Shown here one piece after another: positions 34,153-43,164 of a stretch of 64,000 bases of DNA (positions are counted from its first letter, which is position 1; the number at the start of each line of letters is the position of its first letter). The DNA comes from Sinomonas atrocyanea. Its GTDB lineage: Bacteria > Actinomycetota > Actinomycetes > Actinomycetales > Micrococcaceae. Position numbers and translations under genes: made by a program. The notes under the pieces were generated by a model, which saw only the letters and a program-made list of their open reading frames with translations, was not told the origin of the DNA and did not search any database. The stretch is taken from assembly GCF_001577305.1 (NCBI RefSeq), contig NZ_CP014519.1, forward strand, positions 17,964 to 81,963. The letters run 5' to 3'.

Positions 34153-37100
34153 GGCCGACGCCCGCACCCGGCTCGGCGAGTCCGTCTACGAGGATCCCAA
34201 GACGGGGGAGCTGGAGACCCGGGCCGCGTACCTGTCCGGGAACGTGCGGGCCAAGCTGCGCGAGGCCGAGGCCGCCGCCGAGGCCGACGGGCGGTTCGCC
34301 GGCAACGTCTCGGCGCTGCGCGCCGTGCAGCCGGAGCCGCTGCGCATGGACGAGGTCGAGGCCCGCATCGGCGCGGTGTGGATCAGCCCGGCAGACCACC
34401 AGGCCTTCCTGCAGGAGATCCTCGCCGACCCCCGGGCGAGCGTCGTGGGCACGGGCTCGATGTGGGACGTGAAGGCCGGCCGCCACTCCCTGTTGGCCAC
34501 GAGCGAGTGGGGCACCGGACGCATGCCCGCCTCCGACATCTTCGCCCAGCTGCTCGAACAGCGCTCCGTCCGCGCCACCGACGAGGCAGAGGGGCGCCGG
34601 GTGATCAACCAGGTCGAGACCGCCGCGGCGCAGGAGAAGGCCCAGGCCCTGCAGGAGCGCTTCAGCGAATGGGTCTGGGAGGACCCGGAACGGGCGACCC
34701 GGCTGCTGGGGGAGTACAACGACAGGTTCAACGCGATCGTCCTGCGCGACTACACCGCCGAGGGGCAGGCCCTGACCCTGCCGGGGCTGGCGAAGGACTT
34801 CACCCCGCGGGCGCACCAGCGCGCGGCCGTGGCCCGCATGGTCGCCGAGCCCGCCGTCGGGCTGTTCCACCAGGTCGGTGCGGGCAAGACGGCCGAGATG
34901 GTCATGGGCGTGATGGAGCTCAAGCGCCTGGGCCTGGCGAACAAGCCTGCCGTGGTGGTCCCCAACCACATGCTCGAGCAGTTCGGGCGGGAGTGGCTCC
35001 AGCTCTACCCGCAGGCCCGCATCCTGGCCGCCTCCATCGACGACCTGGCCAAGGACCGCCGCCGCCGCTTCGTCGCCCGCGTAGCTGCGAACGACTGGGA
35101 CGCGGTCATCATGACCCGCACCGCCTTCGAACGCCTCCCGCTCAGCGACGAGGCTCAGGCCTCCTACACCGAACGCGAGCTGGAGAGGCTGCGCGCCGAG
35201 CTCGAAGCGGTCAAGGCCCATGCCCAGGGTGCGGGGATGGCCGGGGCCGGGCTGGTGAAGCGGATGGAGAAGCGGATCCTCGCCCGCGAGGAGACCGTCA
35301 AGGCGCTGCTGGACAAGCCGACCGATCCGGGGCTGAGCTTCGAGCAGTCGGGCATCGACTACCTCGTGGTCGACGAGCTGCACGACTACAAGAACCTCGA
35401 CACGCCCTCGAACATCCCGGGTGCGGCGATCCAGGGCTCCAAGCGCGCCTCCGACCTGCACATGAAGGCCGAGTACCTGCGCTCCCGGGAAGGCCGGCGG
35501 GTGATCACCGGGGCGACCGCGACCCCCATCGCGAACTCGGTCACGGAGATGTACGTGATGCAGCGCTACCTGCGCCCGGACCTGCTCCAGGACGCAGGGA
35601 TCGGCGACTTCAACACCTGGGCGGCGACGTTCGGACAGGTCGTGGAGGAGATGGAGCTCTCCGTCGCCGGCGGCGACCGGTTCAAGCTCAAGGCGCGCTT
35701 CGCGAAGTTCCAGAACGTGCCCGAGCTGCTGCGCCTGTTCCACACCTTCGCCGACGTCAAGACCGCCGAGGACCTGCACCTCCCCGTCCCCGCCCTGGCG
35801 GAGCGGGCCGTGGACGGGCACCGGGCGCCCGAGCTGCACCCGGTGGAGCCGACCCCCGAGCTGACCGAGTACATCGCCCGGATCGGGGAGCGCGTCGACG
35901 CGATCGAGGCCCGCCGTGTGGAGCCGAGTGAGGACAACATGCTCAAGGTCTCCACGGACGGGCGCAAGGCCGCCCTGGACATGCGCCTGGTCGACCCGGT
36001 GCTGGAGCCCTTCGGGGAGACGAAGGCGTCCGCCGCGGCGGCGCTCATCGCCCGGGTCTACGCCGAGAACAAGGACGCCGTGTACACGGATCCGGCGACG
36101 GGGGAGCCGGACCCCGTGCCGGGTGCTCTGCAGATTGTCTTCTGCGACCAGGGCACCCCGGGCCAGGGGTGGAACGTGTACGACGAGCTCAAGCGCCAGC
36201 TTGTCGTGCGCGGGGTGCCGGGGCACATGGTGCGGTTCATGCACGAGGCGAAGAACGACTCGGAGAAGGCGCGGCTGTTCGCCGAGGCGAGGGCCGGGCA
36301 CATCGCGGTCCTGGTCGGCTCGACGCAGAAGATGGGCGTCGGGACGAACATCCAGAAGCGCGCGGTCCATCTGGTCGACATGGATGCCCCGTGGCGGCCG
36401 GCCGACGTCGAGCAGCGCCACGGGCGGATCATCCGCCAGGGCAACCAGAACCCCGAGGTGCGCATCTCGCAGTTCGTCACTGTCGGGTCGTTCGACTCGT
36501 TCATGTGGCAGGGGCTGGAGCGGAAGAGCCGCTTCATCAACGCCATCATGAAGGGCCGCCTCGACGTGCGCGAGATCGAGGACATCGGGGACAACACGCT
36601 CTCCTTCGCCCAGGCCAAGGCCATCACCTCGGGCAACCCGCTGGTGCTGGAGAAGGCCAACGCCGACCAGGAGTACAACCGGCTGTCCAGGCTCGAGCGG
36701 GCCCACCACCGCAACCTCGTCGCGGTCGAGCACACCCGCGCCGCCGAGCGCACCGCCCTCGCCTCGGCAACGGCGGACCTGCCCCTCATCGAGGCCGCCG
36801 CCGAGCGGGCGGTGGACACGTCCGGGGAGGCGTTCGCGATGACCGTCCGGGGCGCGCGGTTCACGTCACGGACGGAGGCGGCCGCGGCCGTGCAGGACTG
36901 GGCTGCGGCGAACTCGCACCACGTGATCAACCCGTACGCGCGCACCGACCTCGGCGTTCTCGCCGAGGTCGGCGGGCACGCGGTCCGGGCCCGGCTCATC
37001 GCCCCGTTCCCGGGACAGAAGCCGACCGCCGAGCTGAGCCTGGACGGTGTGCCGCGGACGTCGTTCGAGCTCGACCGGGACGCCCTGATCAAGGCCGACC

Positions 37101-37480
37101 TCGGGACCATCCGCCAGCTTGAGAACCGCGTCGCGGGCCTGCCGCGGCTCGCGCAGCGAACGGCCGACCGGGCGGCGGAGGCCGAGGGGAAGATCGCAGA
37201 GGCCGAGGCCATGCTCGACCGGCCCTTCAAGCACGGCGAGGCACTCGCGGCCGCCCGTGCTGAGGTGGAACGGGTGGACGCTGCGATCGCCGCGCGCAGC
37301 GGCCCGGCTGAGCCCGCCGCTGCGGCGGAGCCGGACGGATTGGACGAGGAGACGCGGGCCCTTGCGGGGCTCGTGGCGGTCACTTTCCCGCGCGCCGCCC
37401 GGGGCGGCGGGGGACGCTCGGGAGAGGAAGCGAAGGGGCACACCCCGGCCCAGCGGAGGGACCTCGGCCGGGGGCGGTAG
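33761..37480 (+). CDS. SNF2-like helicase part of a giant methylase/helicase
   Basis: Authentic homologous sequence begins at about residue 13 (RLRTQYREYTAAYGPVNRFK). The protein contains a superfamily 2 helicase core: Walker A at about 372-377 (FHQVGAGKTAEM), the DEAH-equivalent VVDELHDYKNL at about 537, RRVITGATATPIANS (motif III), and the second RecA lobe with GSTQKMGVGTNIQKRA and VEQRHGRIIRQGNQN (motif VI). A long helical C-terminus follows, ending in QRRDLGRGR. Read alone it is 1239 aa from ATG 33761, but that start overlaps the methylase frame by about 390 bp and its first dozen residues are not natural. It most likely descends from the second half of a single methylase-helicase polypeptide separated by a 1-nt insertion at about 33797. 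Confidence 0.85.
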   Translation: MSTTPRRPTPHAKRLRTQYREYTAAYGPVNRFKLTPTGRVDEDGEPIMSRRVPLAVAKFRQDPWSPVVFALEEYDESTGTAKEAPLLAARQVAPRRPVLGADTAEDALAITLDTTGEVDLATVAHLLGTDEADARTRLGESVYEDPKTGELETRAAYLSGNVRAKLREAEAAAEADGRFAGNVSALRAVQPEPLRMDEVEARIGAVWISPADHQAFLQEILADPRASVVGTGSMWDVKAGRHSLLATSEWGTGRMPASDIFAQLLEQRSVRATDEAEGRRVINQVETAAAQEKAQALQERFSEWVWEDPERATRLLGEYNDRFNAIVLRDYTAEGQALTLPGLAKDFTPRAHQRAAVARMVAEPAVGLFHQVGAGKTAEMVMGVMELKRLGLANKPAVVVPNHMLEQFGREWLQLYPQARILAASIDDLAKDRRRRFVARVAANDWDAVIMTRTAFERLPLSDEAQASYTERELERLRAELEAVKAHAQGAGMAGAGLVKRMEKRILAREETVKALLDKPTDPGLSFEQSGIDYLVVDELHDYKNLDTPSNIPGAAIQGSKRASDLHMKAEYLRSREGRRVITGATATPIANSVTEMYVMQRYLRPDLLQDAGIGDFNTWAATFGQVVEEMELSVAGGDRFKLKARFAKFQNVPELLRLFHTFADVKTAEDLHLPVPALAERAVDGHRAPELHPVEPTPELTEYIARIGERVDAIEARRVEPSEDNMLKVSTDGRKAALDMRLVDPVLEPFGETKASAAAALIARVYAENKDAVYTDPATGEPDPVPGALQIVFCDQGTPGQGWNVYDELKRQLVVRGVPGHMVRFMHEAKNDSEKARLFAEARAGHIAVLVGSTQKMGVGTNIQKRAVHLVDMDAPWRPADVEQRHGRIIRQGNQNPEVRISQFVTVGSFDSFMWQGLERKSRFINAIMKGRLDVREIEDIGDNTLSFAQAKAITSGNPLVLEKANADQEYNRLSRLERAHHRNLVAVEHTRAAERTALASATADLPLIEAAAERAVDTSGEAFAMTVRGARFTSRTEAAAAVQDWAAANSHHVINPYARTDLGVLAEVGGHAVRARLIAPFPGQKPTAELSLDGVPRTSFELDRDALIKADLGTIRQLENRVAGLPRLAQRTADRAAEAEGKIAEAEAMLDRPFKHGEALAAARAEVERVDAAIAARSGPAEPAAAAEPDGLDEETRALAGLVAVTFPRAARGGGGRSGEEAKGHTPAQRRDLGRGR

Positions 37481-37599
37481 CCGTCGGCAGTGTGTGACCC
37501 GCGTCTGTGTCATCGCGGGCTGGGTGCTGCGGGAATCCTTGTGGGCCCGTCCGCATGGTTCGCACGATTCGGCGTCCGCGGAATGAAGCCGTCCTAGAA

Positions 37600-37627
37600 G
37601 GAGGGAACCGTCCGCCGGTTCCCCTCC
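37600..37627. terminator. Hairpin between convergent helicase and small gene
   Basis: GGAGGGAACCG pairs with CGGTTCCCCTCC (one bulged base) around a 5-nt loop, 120 bp past the helicase stop and 80 bp past the stop of the minus-strand gene at 37710. Confidence 0.5.
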
Positions 37628-37709
37628 GCTCCGTCCCCCATGCCGGCCGCCCAGGGCCTCGTCCTAGGCCCTCTTCAGGTGACCACGGCGGCCGGCAGGA
37701 CGGCAGCGG

Positions 37710-38027
37710 TCAGTGCTCGACTGCGGGGGACTCCGGCACGGTTTCGGGGGTGCGTGACCGGGGCGCGGTGCGGGGCTTGCGGGGCCGGCCGCCGAGCTTC
37801 TTGGTGGGCGGCTCGATGCCGAATCCCTTCAGGTCCGATTCGGTCCAGCCGTGCCGGATGGCGGCGCGGTACTTGGCGAGGTGGTCCTCGTCGGCGGCGG
37901 CGAGTTCGGCGCGGGCTTCAGCGCTGCGTTTGGCAGCCGCAGCGTACTCGCGCACGGCGGTGATCCGGTCGTTCCGGTCCTGTTCCAGCTTGCGGTTCGC
38001 GGCCTCTTCGATCTGCTGAAGGTCCAT
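37710..38027 (-). CDS. Small coiled-coil protein with AT-hook-like tail
   Basis: This 105-aa protein begins MDLQQIEEAANRKLEQDRND and forms a long charged helix to about residue 60, then WTESDLKGFGIEPPTKK and a basic GGRPRKPRTAPRSR tail resembling an AT-hook. That suggests DNA binding. It is divergent from mobC across a region that probably contains the transfer origin, so it could be an accessory mobilization or regulatory protein. No specific family recognized. Confidence 0.65.
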   Translation of the reverse strand: MDLQQIEEAANRKLEQDRNDRITAVREYAAAAKRSAEARAELAAADEDHLAKYRAAIRHGWTESDLKGFGIEPPTKKLGGRPRKPRTAPRSRTPETVPESPAVEH

Positions 38028-38129
38028 GGCACCAGCCTAACGAAGCACCCCCTGTGCGGCATGGTTTTGTGGTCGCCGATCCGAGGGTTTCGGAAACCGA
38101 CGGATCCCCCGGGGAGGAGCAAGCTATAC

Positions 38130-38147
38130 ATTTACGTGCCCGTAAAT
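38130..38147. promoter_or_regulatory. Candidate oriT inverted repeat
   Basis: ATTTACG and CGTAAAT form a 7-bp inverted repeat with a 4-base spacer, followed by TGCTTGG. It lies about 95 bp upstream of mobC, the usual oriT position for MobC/relaxase loci, and the CGTAAATTGC sequence recalls the nic region of RSF1010-type origins (GTAAATGCGC). Confidence 0.4.
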
Positions 38148-38240
38148 TGCTTGGAAGCTCGACCTGGGGTCGGGCTTCTGGCACACTGGCGTGTGAGTCC
38201 CCGAGGATTGGGGTCGCTGCGCTGGGCCGGAAGGAGCGTC

Positions 38241-38633
38241 ATGGGCGAGGCCAAGACGGTACGCCGCCTCGGCAAGTCGCGCCGTGACAACGAGAAGGGC
38301 GGGCGTACGGAGTACATCAAGGTCTGGTGCTCCCCGGAGGAGAAGGCCGCCGTCGTCGTCAAGGCCGAGCAGCAGGGTGTGACGGCGCCGCGTCTGCTGT
38401 TCGAGAGCGCCATGGCCCAGCCGGGGGAGACTGCTTTCGACCGCCGCAACCTCGCGCAGGAGCTGCTCGGGATCCGGACCCTTCTCGGGGCTGTTTCGAA
38501 CAACATGAACCAGATCGCCCGGCACGCGAATGCGACCGGGGAATTCCCCGATGACGCCGCCGCGGCGGTGGCCGTTGCGCGTCGTCTCATGGCCCGCATT
38601 GACGAGGCCGTGGTGCAGGTGATGCGCCCATGA
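38241..38633 (+). CDS. mobC: MobC-like mobilization protein
   Basis: This 130-aa basic protein has a strong ribosome-binding site GGAAGGAG 4 bases before ATG 38241. It shows an N-terminal ribbon-helix-helix-type region (EYIKVWCSPEEKAAVVVKAE) and the conserved MobC core ELLGIRTLLGAVSNNMNQIA then RHANATGEFP. MobC binds next to oriT and assists the relaxase in melting the nic region. Its stop overlaps the relaxase start by 4 bp (ATGA), showing a coupled operon. Confidence 0.9.
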   Translation: MGEAKTVRRLGKSRRDNEKGGRTEYIKVWCSPEEKAAVVVKAEQQGVTAPRLLFESAMAQPGETAFDRRNLAQELLGIRTLLGAVSNNMNQIARHANATGEFPDDAAAAVAVARRLMARIDEAVVQVMRP

Positions 38634-40237
38634 TCCCGAACGTCACCAAGGGCGACCGCATGGTCGGGCTGATCAACTACCTGGTGGGCCCGGGTCGCTC
38701 CAACGAACACAGGGACCAGCGTCTGCTCGCGGCGTCCGAGTCGATCGTCAGTGTCGAGGTCGGGCAGCGCCTGGACGCCGACTCGGCCCTTGCTCTCGGC
38801 CGCGAGATGGACATCCCCAAGTCCGTCTTCGGTGCCGGCAAGGAAGGGGCCAGGCACGTCTTCCACGTCTCGCTGAGCCTGTCCGCCGATGAAGGACAGC
38901 TCAGTGATGAAGCGTGGGGGAAGATCGCCCACGGCTTCGCGGAGAAGATGGGTTTCACCGGCAGCGACGGCAAGCCGCCGTGCCGGTGGATTGCCATCCA
39001 CCATGGGTCCAGCAAGGCGGGCAATGACCACATCCACGTTGCGGTCTCCATGGTCCGGGAGGACGGCACCCGGTGGAGCCAGCACAAGGACTTCAAGCGC
39101 GCCCAGGACGCCTGCGCGGAGCTCGAGGAGGAGCACGGTCTGCGTGTCGTGCGCGGGCCGCATGCCGAGCGCGGCTACCACCCCAAGGAACGGGAGCGGA
39201 CCGTCGCGATGGGCGCGGCAGAGTTGGACCGTGACCGGCTCCAGCGGGTCCTGCGCGCGGCGTCCACCGCGAGCATGGACGAGGCCGAGTTCGTCCGGCG
39301 CCTGCGCCGTTCCGGGGTCCTCGTGCGACCCCGCTTCGCCCAGGGCGGCACCGGGGCCGTTGCCGGCTATTCAGTCGCCCTCCGGCCGGAGAGCAGGGCG
39401 GAGAGGCCGGTGTGGTTCGGCGGCGGAAAGATCGCCCGGGACCTGACCCTGCCGCAGCTGCGCAAGGGCTGGAACGTCACGGACGAGACCGTGGCCGCAG
39501 CCCTTGCCGAATGGCAGGCGGCCGCCCAGGGGAAGCGCCCGACCACCGAGGGCCGCGAGGTCCACGAGCCCACCGCTGCCGAGTGGGAGAAGGCCACCGC
39601 CGAAGTCGGCCAGCTCTACGAGCGGATGAAGACGGTTCCGCTCGACGATGACGCCCTCTGGGCCCAGGCCGCGCGCGAAACCTCCGGTGCCTTCGCCGCC
39701 TGGAGCCTGCGCACCGAGGCGGTGCCTGGTCCGCTGGCGGCCACCGCCAAGGCGCTGGCCCGCACGGCCCAGCTGCGCCGCTTCCCGCCCGGGGTCGAGC
39801 ACGCGCCCATGCCGAGCGCGAAGGGCGCGGGCATGCTGCTGATGCAGACCTCCGTGGGACCGTCCACGGCAGCCGGCCACGCCCTGCTGCTGGCGCAACT
39901 GCGCAACACCATGCGCGCCATCCACGACATGCACAAGACCGCCGGCAGACTCGGCGACGCCGAGCGTGTCAGGGCCGCGGCCATGGACAAGCTCACCATC
40001 GTCCGAGCAGACCTCCAGGCCCTCCAGACCCAGCACGCGACTGAGCAGGCCCCGGCCGCCGGGTCCCGCTGGCTCGCCGCCGCACCACGCGTTGAGAGCG
40101 AGGAGGAGACGGTGCAACGCCTCGTCGCCCAGTCGTTCCCGGACGCCCCGACCACTGCCCCCGGCAATGCCCCAGAGCAGACCCAGTCCGGCGCACGCAG
40201 CGCAGGCCCCGAGAGGGACCGCGGACGCGGACGCTGA
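38630..40237 (+). CDS. mobA: Relaxase (MobA/VirD2 family)
   Basis: This 535-aa protein has the relaxase domain in residues 1-200. Tyr17 (GLINYLVGPGRSNEHRDQ) is the likely DNA-cleaving tyrosine. The HUH metal site is His134-x-His136 in GNDHIHVAVSMV, with the preceding WIAIHHGSSKAG as in family members. The rest is helical and ends RDRGRGR. The enzyme should nick oriT, stay attached to the 5' end and pilot the strand through the type IV channel. It is coupled to mobC and uses the coupling protein encoded at 48.5-50.5 kb. It appears intact. Confidence 0.92.
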   Translation: MIPNVTKGDRMVGLINYLVGPGRSNEHRDQRLLAASESIVSVEVGQRLDADSALALGREMDIPKSVFGAGKEGARHVFHVSLSLSADEGQLSDEAWGKIAHGFAEKMGFTGSDGKPPCRWIAIHHGSSKAGNDHIHVAVSMVREDGTRWSQHKDFKRAQDACAELEEEHGLRVVRGPHAERGYHPKERERTVAMGAAELDRDRLQRVLRAASTASMDEAEFVRRLRRSGVLVRPRFAQGGTGAVAGYSVALRPESRAERPVWFGGGKIARDLTLPQLRKGWNVTDETVAAALAEWQAAAQGKRPTTEGREVHEPTAAEWEKATAEVGQLYERMKTVPLDDDALWAQAARETSGAFAAWSLRTEAVPGPLAATAKALARTAQLRRFPPGVEHAPMPSAKGAGMLLMQTSVGPSTAAGHALLLAQLRNTMRAIHDMHKTAGRLGDAERVRAAAMDKLTIVRADLQALQTQHATEQAPAAGSRWLAAAPRVESEEETVQRLVAQSFPDAPTTAPGNAPEQTQSGARSAGPERDRGRGR

Positions 40238-40580
40238 GGGATGTCATTCCAAACGCCTAGTCTTTCGGCATGACGCTCCCCGAGTGACTATGTCAACCAG
40301 AACGAGGACCAGGGTGACGGGGCTTGACTCAGGACCACTCATGAGGCGGTGCTTCGGTGACTCGGAGGTGCGCTTGTCGTACCTTCACCGGACATGTCCT
40401 CGCGCCGGGTAAACGCTCCTCTGGTCGGCGCCGAGCCGGTTGGCAACATGGTGAGGTGCCGCACGGCGCGTTGGTCGGCCGGCTAAGGGGCGCCTCTCAG
40501 ACCCGTGCCTCCCCTGGTCCGAAGCACGCGGTCCCTCCGGCCTTAGTATCGGTTCAGCAAATCGACTTCGGGGGAGAACC
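40238..40580. other. Gap downstream of the relaxase
   Basis: This 343-bp stretch has no gene I can support. Its last bases contain GGGGGAGAACC, a ribosome-binding site for the ATG at 40581. A promoter for the TIR-like gene is expected here. Confidence 0.4.
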
Positions 40581-41521
40581 ATGGCGGTACTGAGCGGAGC
40601 AACGCAACAGGCCTTTGCGCGGCTGCTCGAATTGAATGCAACGCACTCCATCATCGAGGGGCTCTATCTCCGATTTGACGTCGCTCCCCTCGACCCGTCA
40701 AGCAGCCCCAACAAGATGCGCAAGGCCACCCATCTCGTCAGGGAGCTCAATGCCCGCGGAAGCGACGACCTGGTCGACCTCATTGAATATGCAGGCTCCC
40801 CCAATCGGGAATGTCTGCCGCGTTCCGCCGCGGCAGCGCCGAGTCGGTGGACCTCTACAGGCAGCTCGACCGCGACACCGGAGGCAGCGCCCCGGCCCCA
40901 GCGTCCAAGCGAACGGCAACCGACACCACGGACCGGAGGTCATTCAAGAGACCAAGGACCACAGCCCCCGCGCACGCCTCGGCCTATGACCACGCCGCAA
41001 AGACCAAACGCTACGTCTTCGTCGTCCGAGGAAGGGACGACAAGGCTTACAAGGCCCTGGCGCAGTTCCTCGACGCCCTCGATCTCCGAATCGTCACATG
41101 GACCGACGCCCTCCGCGGAGTCGACAGCGGAAGCCCGCATACCCTGGACATCGTCCGTGCAGGCATCGAGATGGCGGACGCCGTCGTCGTGCTGATGACG
41201 CCTGACGACCTCGGCCGCGTGAAGCCCGAATACGGCACACCCACCGACAATCCCCGCGAGGCTGTCCCGCACGGTCAGGCCCGCCAGAATGTCGTATTCG
41301 AAGCCGGCTGGGCCATGGCACTGAACCAGAAGGGCGTCGTCCTGGTCCGCGTAGGGGACGTCAGACCCCTGAGCGATATCGACGGCCTCAACTACGTCCA
41401 GCTGACCAATGACTTCTCCGCCCGGCGGAACTTCATAGCCAGACTCCGCAACTGCAAGCTCGACCTCGACGACTCCGGCGAGGCCTGGCGTACCGCGGGC
41501 GCCTTCCCCGAACATCCGTAG
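40581..41521 (+). pseudogene. EAD-like/TIR-like defence protein, frameshifted
   Basis: The first frame (from ATG 40581 with a strong ribosome-binding site) encodes an effector-associated-domain-like helical module: ATQQAFARLLELNATHSIIE, then LVRELNARGSDDLVDLIEYA and GSPNREC. At about 40821-40823 natural sequence moves to the next frame (FRRGSAESVDLYRQLDRDTG). It continues into a TIR-like PF10137 domain: KRYVFVVRGRDDKAYKALAQ, VVVLMTPDDLGRV, and HGQARQNVVFEAGWAMAL, with a candidate catalytic Glu in VFEAGW. One added base restores a protein of about 313 aa. EADs recruit partners by homotypic contacts, and TIR-like domains deplete NAD+, so this would be an abortive-infection effector. A start at ATG 40811 for a shorter TIR-only protein is possible. 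Confidence 0.7.
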
Positions 41522-41626
41522 CGCTGCCCGCTTACAGCCCCTCATTATGGATCCGTCCCCGTACTGAGGAACTAATCCAAGGCAGAGCACGTGGCGAGCC
41601 AAGGAGAACCGGAATAGGTTGACGGC

Positions 41627-41992
41627 ATGCCCGAGTGCCGTGTGCTCCACTGCCCCAATTCGTCCAGTGATGTCTTCACCTACAACTTCGCCCCGCTGCA
41701 GCAGGCACCTGTCTGCCATGCACATCTCAGACGCCTGATGGGCGGTGAAATGTGGCTCCTGGACTCCAGGACTCACTACCTCCGTATGGGTGCCGACGTT
41801 CCGCCCAAGGTGGTTGCCCATCACGTCGCGAAGACGTTCGATGGGCGGAACATGATCGAGCTCGATGTCGAGACGACTCATCCTCAGGACGGGACAAGGA
41901 ACCTCAGCCTGGTCCTCGATCCAAAATCCGCCGAGGACCTGAGGAAGAATCTCGGGTTCATGCTCGGCAAAGGGGAAGCACAGCACCCCTGA
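41627..41992 (+). CDS. Hypothetical protein with N-terminal Cys/His pair
   Basis: This 121-aa protein opens MPECRVLHCPNSSSDVFTYN, followed by PVCHAHLRRLMGGEMW, so two Cys, then Cys and His could form a zinc site. Residues 60-121 alternate strands and end with the helix SAEDLRKNLGFMLG. The second half resembles small proteins that measure or bind a ligand within a beta sheet, but no named family is recognized. It stands alone between the TIR-like gene and 42108. Confidence 0.6.
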   Translation: MPECRVLHCPNSSSDVFTYNFAPLQQAPVCHAHLRRLMGGEMWLLDSRTHYLRMGADVPPKVVAHHVAKTFDGRNMIELDVETTHPQDGTRNLSLVLDPKSAEDLRKNLGFMLGKGEAQHP

Positions 41993-42107
41993 GGACGGAA
42001 CCGGAACCGAAGGTCCGCGTGCCGTTCGGCGATCCTGCACCGGACGCGTGTGGAATGGTGCTCGTCGCTGGTACTTTGGCCGCGTGGACTCTGATCGGGG
42101 TCGCCGG

Positions 42108-42572
42108 ATGAGGCGCCTGCCGCGCCCGTGGGGTGGGGACTACCCCAAGCGCGGCTATGCCGCGTACGAGCCGGTCGACCCGGACCAGCCCGACCGCTTC
42201 AGGACCGTCGACGTGCCCCGGATCGGCTCCTATCCGCTCCTGGTCCAGTGGGCGGCTCTCCACGGGCTGAGCCTGCGCGGCGCGGACGGCGTCGAGGTTC
42301 TCGACCGCGCCATCACCAACCGGGAGATCCAGATCGACGGCCCCATCATGGCCGAGGTTGCCTACTACGTGGGCGACCTGCTGTGCGAGGAGCAGTCGTC
42401 CTGGCGCTGGAATGTCGACGCGTGGGGCCTCCCGGTTCTCGTTCTGGACCGGGAGGATCTGAAATCCCCTGAGGTCTGGGACATCCTAGGGTTCCTTCGC
42501 CGGCGCTCAGACCAGGGTTCTCCGACACTTGCCGAAGCCCTCGCTCACTTCCGTGGCGGAACCGACCACTAG
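42108..42572 (+). CDS. Hypothetical protein (DUF6278-like)
   Basis: This 154-aa protein begins MRRLPRPWGGDYPKRGYAAY. Seen are IGSYPLLVQWAALHGLSLRG, a strand-helix unit, and EVAYYVGDLLCEEQSSWRWN followed by VLVLDRED. This resembles actinobacterial proteins of the DUF6278 type, whose role is not known. The upstream GTG at 42084 is an alternative start; no strong ribosome-binding site distinguishes them. Confidence 0.6.
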   Translation: MRRLPRPWGGDYPKRGYAAYEPVDPDQPDRFRTVDVPRIGSYPLLVQWAALHGLSLRGADGVEVLDRAITNREIQIDGPIMAEVAYYVGDLLCEEQSSWRWNVDAWGLPVLVLDREDLKSPEVWDILGFLRRRSDQGSPTLAEALAHFRGGTDH

Positions 42573-42651
42573 CCGACGATCCTTTGATCGGGCAGATGGA
42601 CGATTCGCTCAGCGATCCGTCAGTGGGCCTCCGCTCGCGCCGGTCGGTATC

Positions 42652-42885
42652 TCAGCCGGTCGGCGGCCATCCGCTGTGCTTGAGCGCCTCATTGACGAGC
42701 TCGGCCGACTGGCGGTCCATCCGCTCGTGCTCCTCATCGGTGAAGTCGGCGATCCCGACGTACATGACCACGACTCCGTCGCGCGGTGGGGTGCGGTGGG
42801 TCGTGACCTTCCTGCCGAGGTTCCTGCCGGCTGCCCGACCGGCCGAGCGGATCTCAGCGACCCGCTCGGTGTCGTATTCCTCCAC
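42652..42885 (-). CDS. Small hypothetical protein
   Basis: This 77-aa protein, MEEYDTERVAEIRSAGRAAG, continues NLGRKVTTHRTPPRDGVVVM and YVGIADFTDEEHERMD. It has a basic N-terminal helix, a central strand (GVVVMYVGI) and an acidic C-terminal helix. No family recognized. It converges with the gene at 42108 and lies downstream of the small membrane protein at 42994 on the same strand, separated by 108 bp. Confidence 0.5.
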   Translation of the reverse strand: MEEYDTERVAEIRSAGRAAGRNLGRKVTTHRTPPRDGVVVMYVGIADFTDEEHERMDRQSAELVNEALKHSGWPPTG

Positions 42886-42993
42886 ACGCTCCAGATACTG
42901 GGTGTTGTCCCTCGATGCGCCTGACGAGGTCCTCGCCCTCGACCCTTTCCTCGAACACAGGAATGCCTCCTCTGGTTGTCGGCCTTCGCAGGC

Positions 42994-43164
42994 CTACTTG
43001 GCCGGATCCTTGGTGACGACCAAGATGCCGTAGATGATGCCGGGCACGTGGCCGAGCAGCTGCCACAGGATGGCCCAGAGCACCTTGCGGGTCAGGCCCT
43101 CGTGGAAGAACACGGCCAGGGGCGGGAGGATGAAGCACAGGACGATCAGCAGGAGCTTCTTCAT
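42994..43164 (-). CDS. YqaE/Pmp3-family membrane protein
   Basis: This 56-aa protein, MKKLLLIVLCFILPPLAVFF, then HEGLTRKVLWAILWQLLGHV and PGIIYGILVV, is a two-helix proteolipid of the PF01679 (Pmp3/YqaE) family, recognized by the Leu-Pro-Pro motif in helix 1 and HVPGIIYGILVV in helix 2. These proteins modulate membrane potential under salt or cold stress. ATG 43164 is preferred since family members start about here; the frame is open for 16 more codons. Confidence 0.85.
   Translation of the reverse strand: MKKLLLIVLCFILPPLAVFFHEGLTRKVLWAILWQLLGHVPGIIYGILVVTKDPAK

Noticed and set aside
33701..36733. A 1010-codon minus-strand open frame antisense to the helicase
   Set aside because: Its composition is skewed (Gly/Arg/Val-rich) and it mirrors codon structure of the helicase, which has clear motifs. 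Long antisense frames are common in GC-rich DNA.
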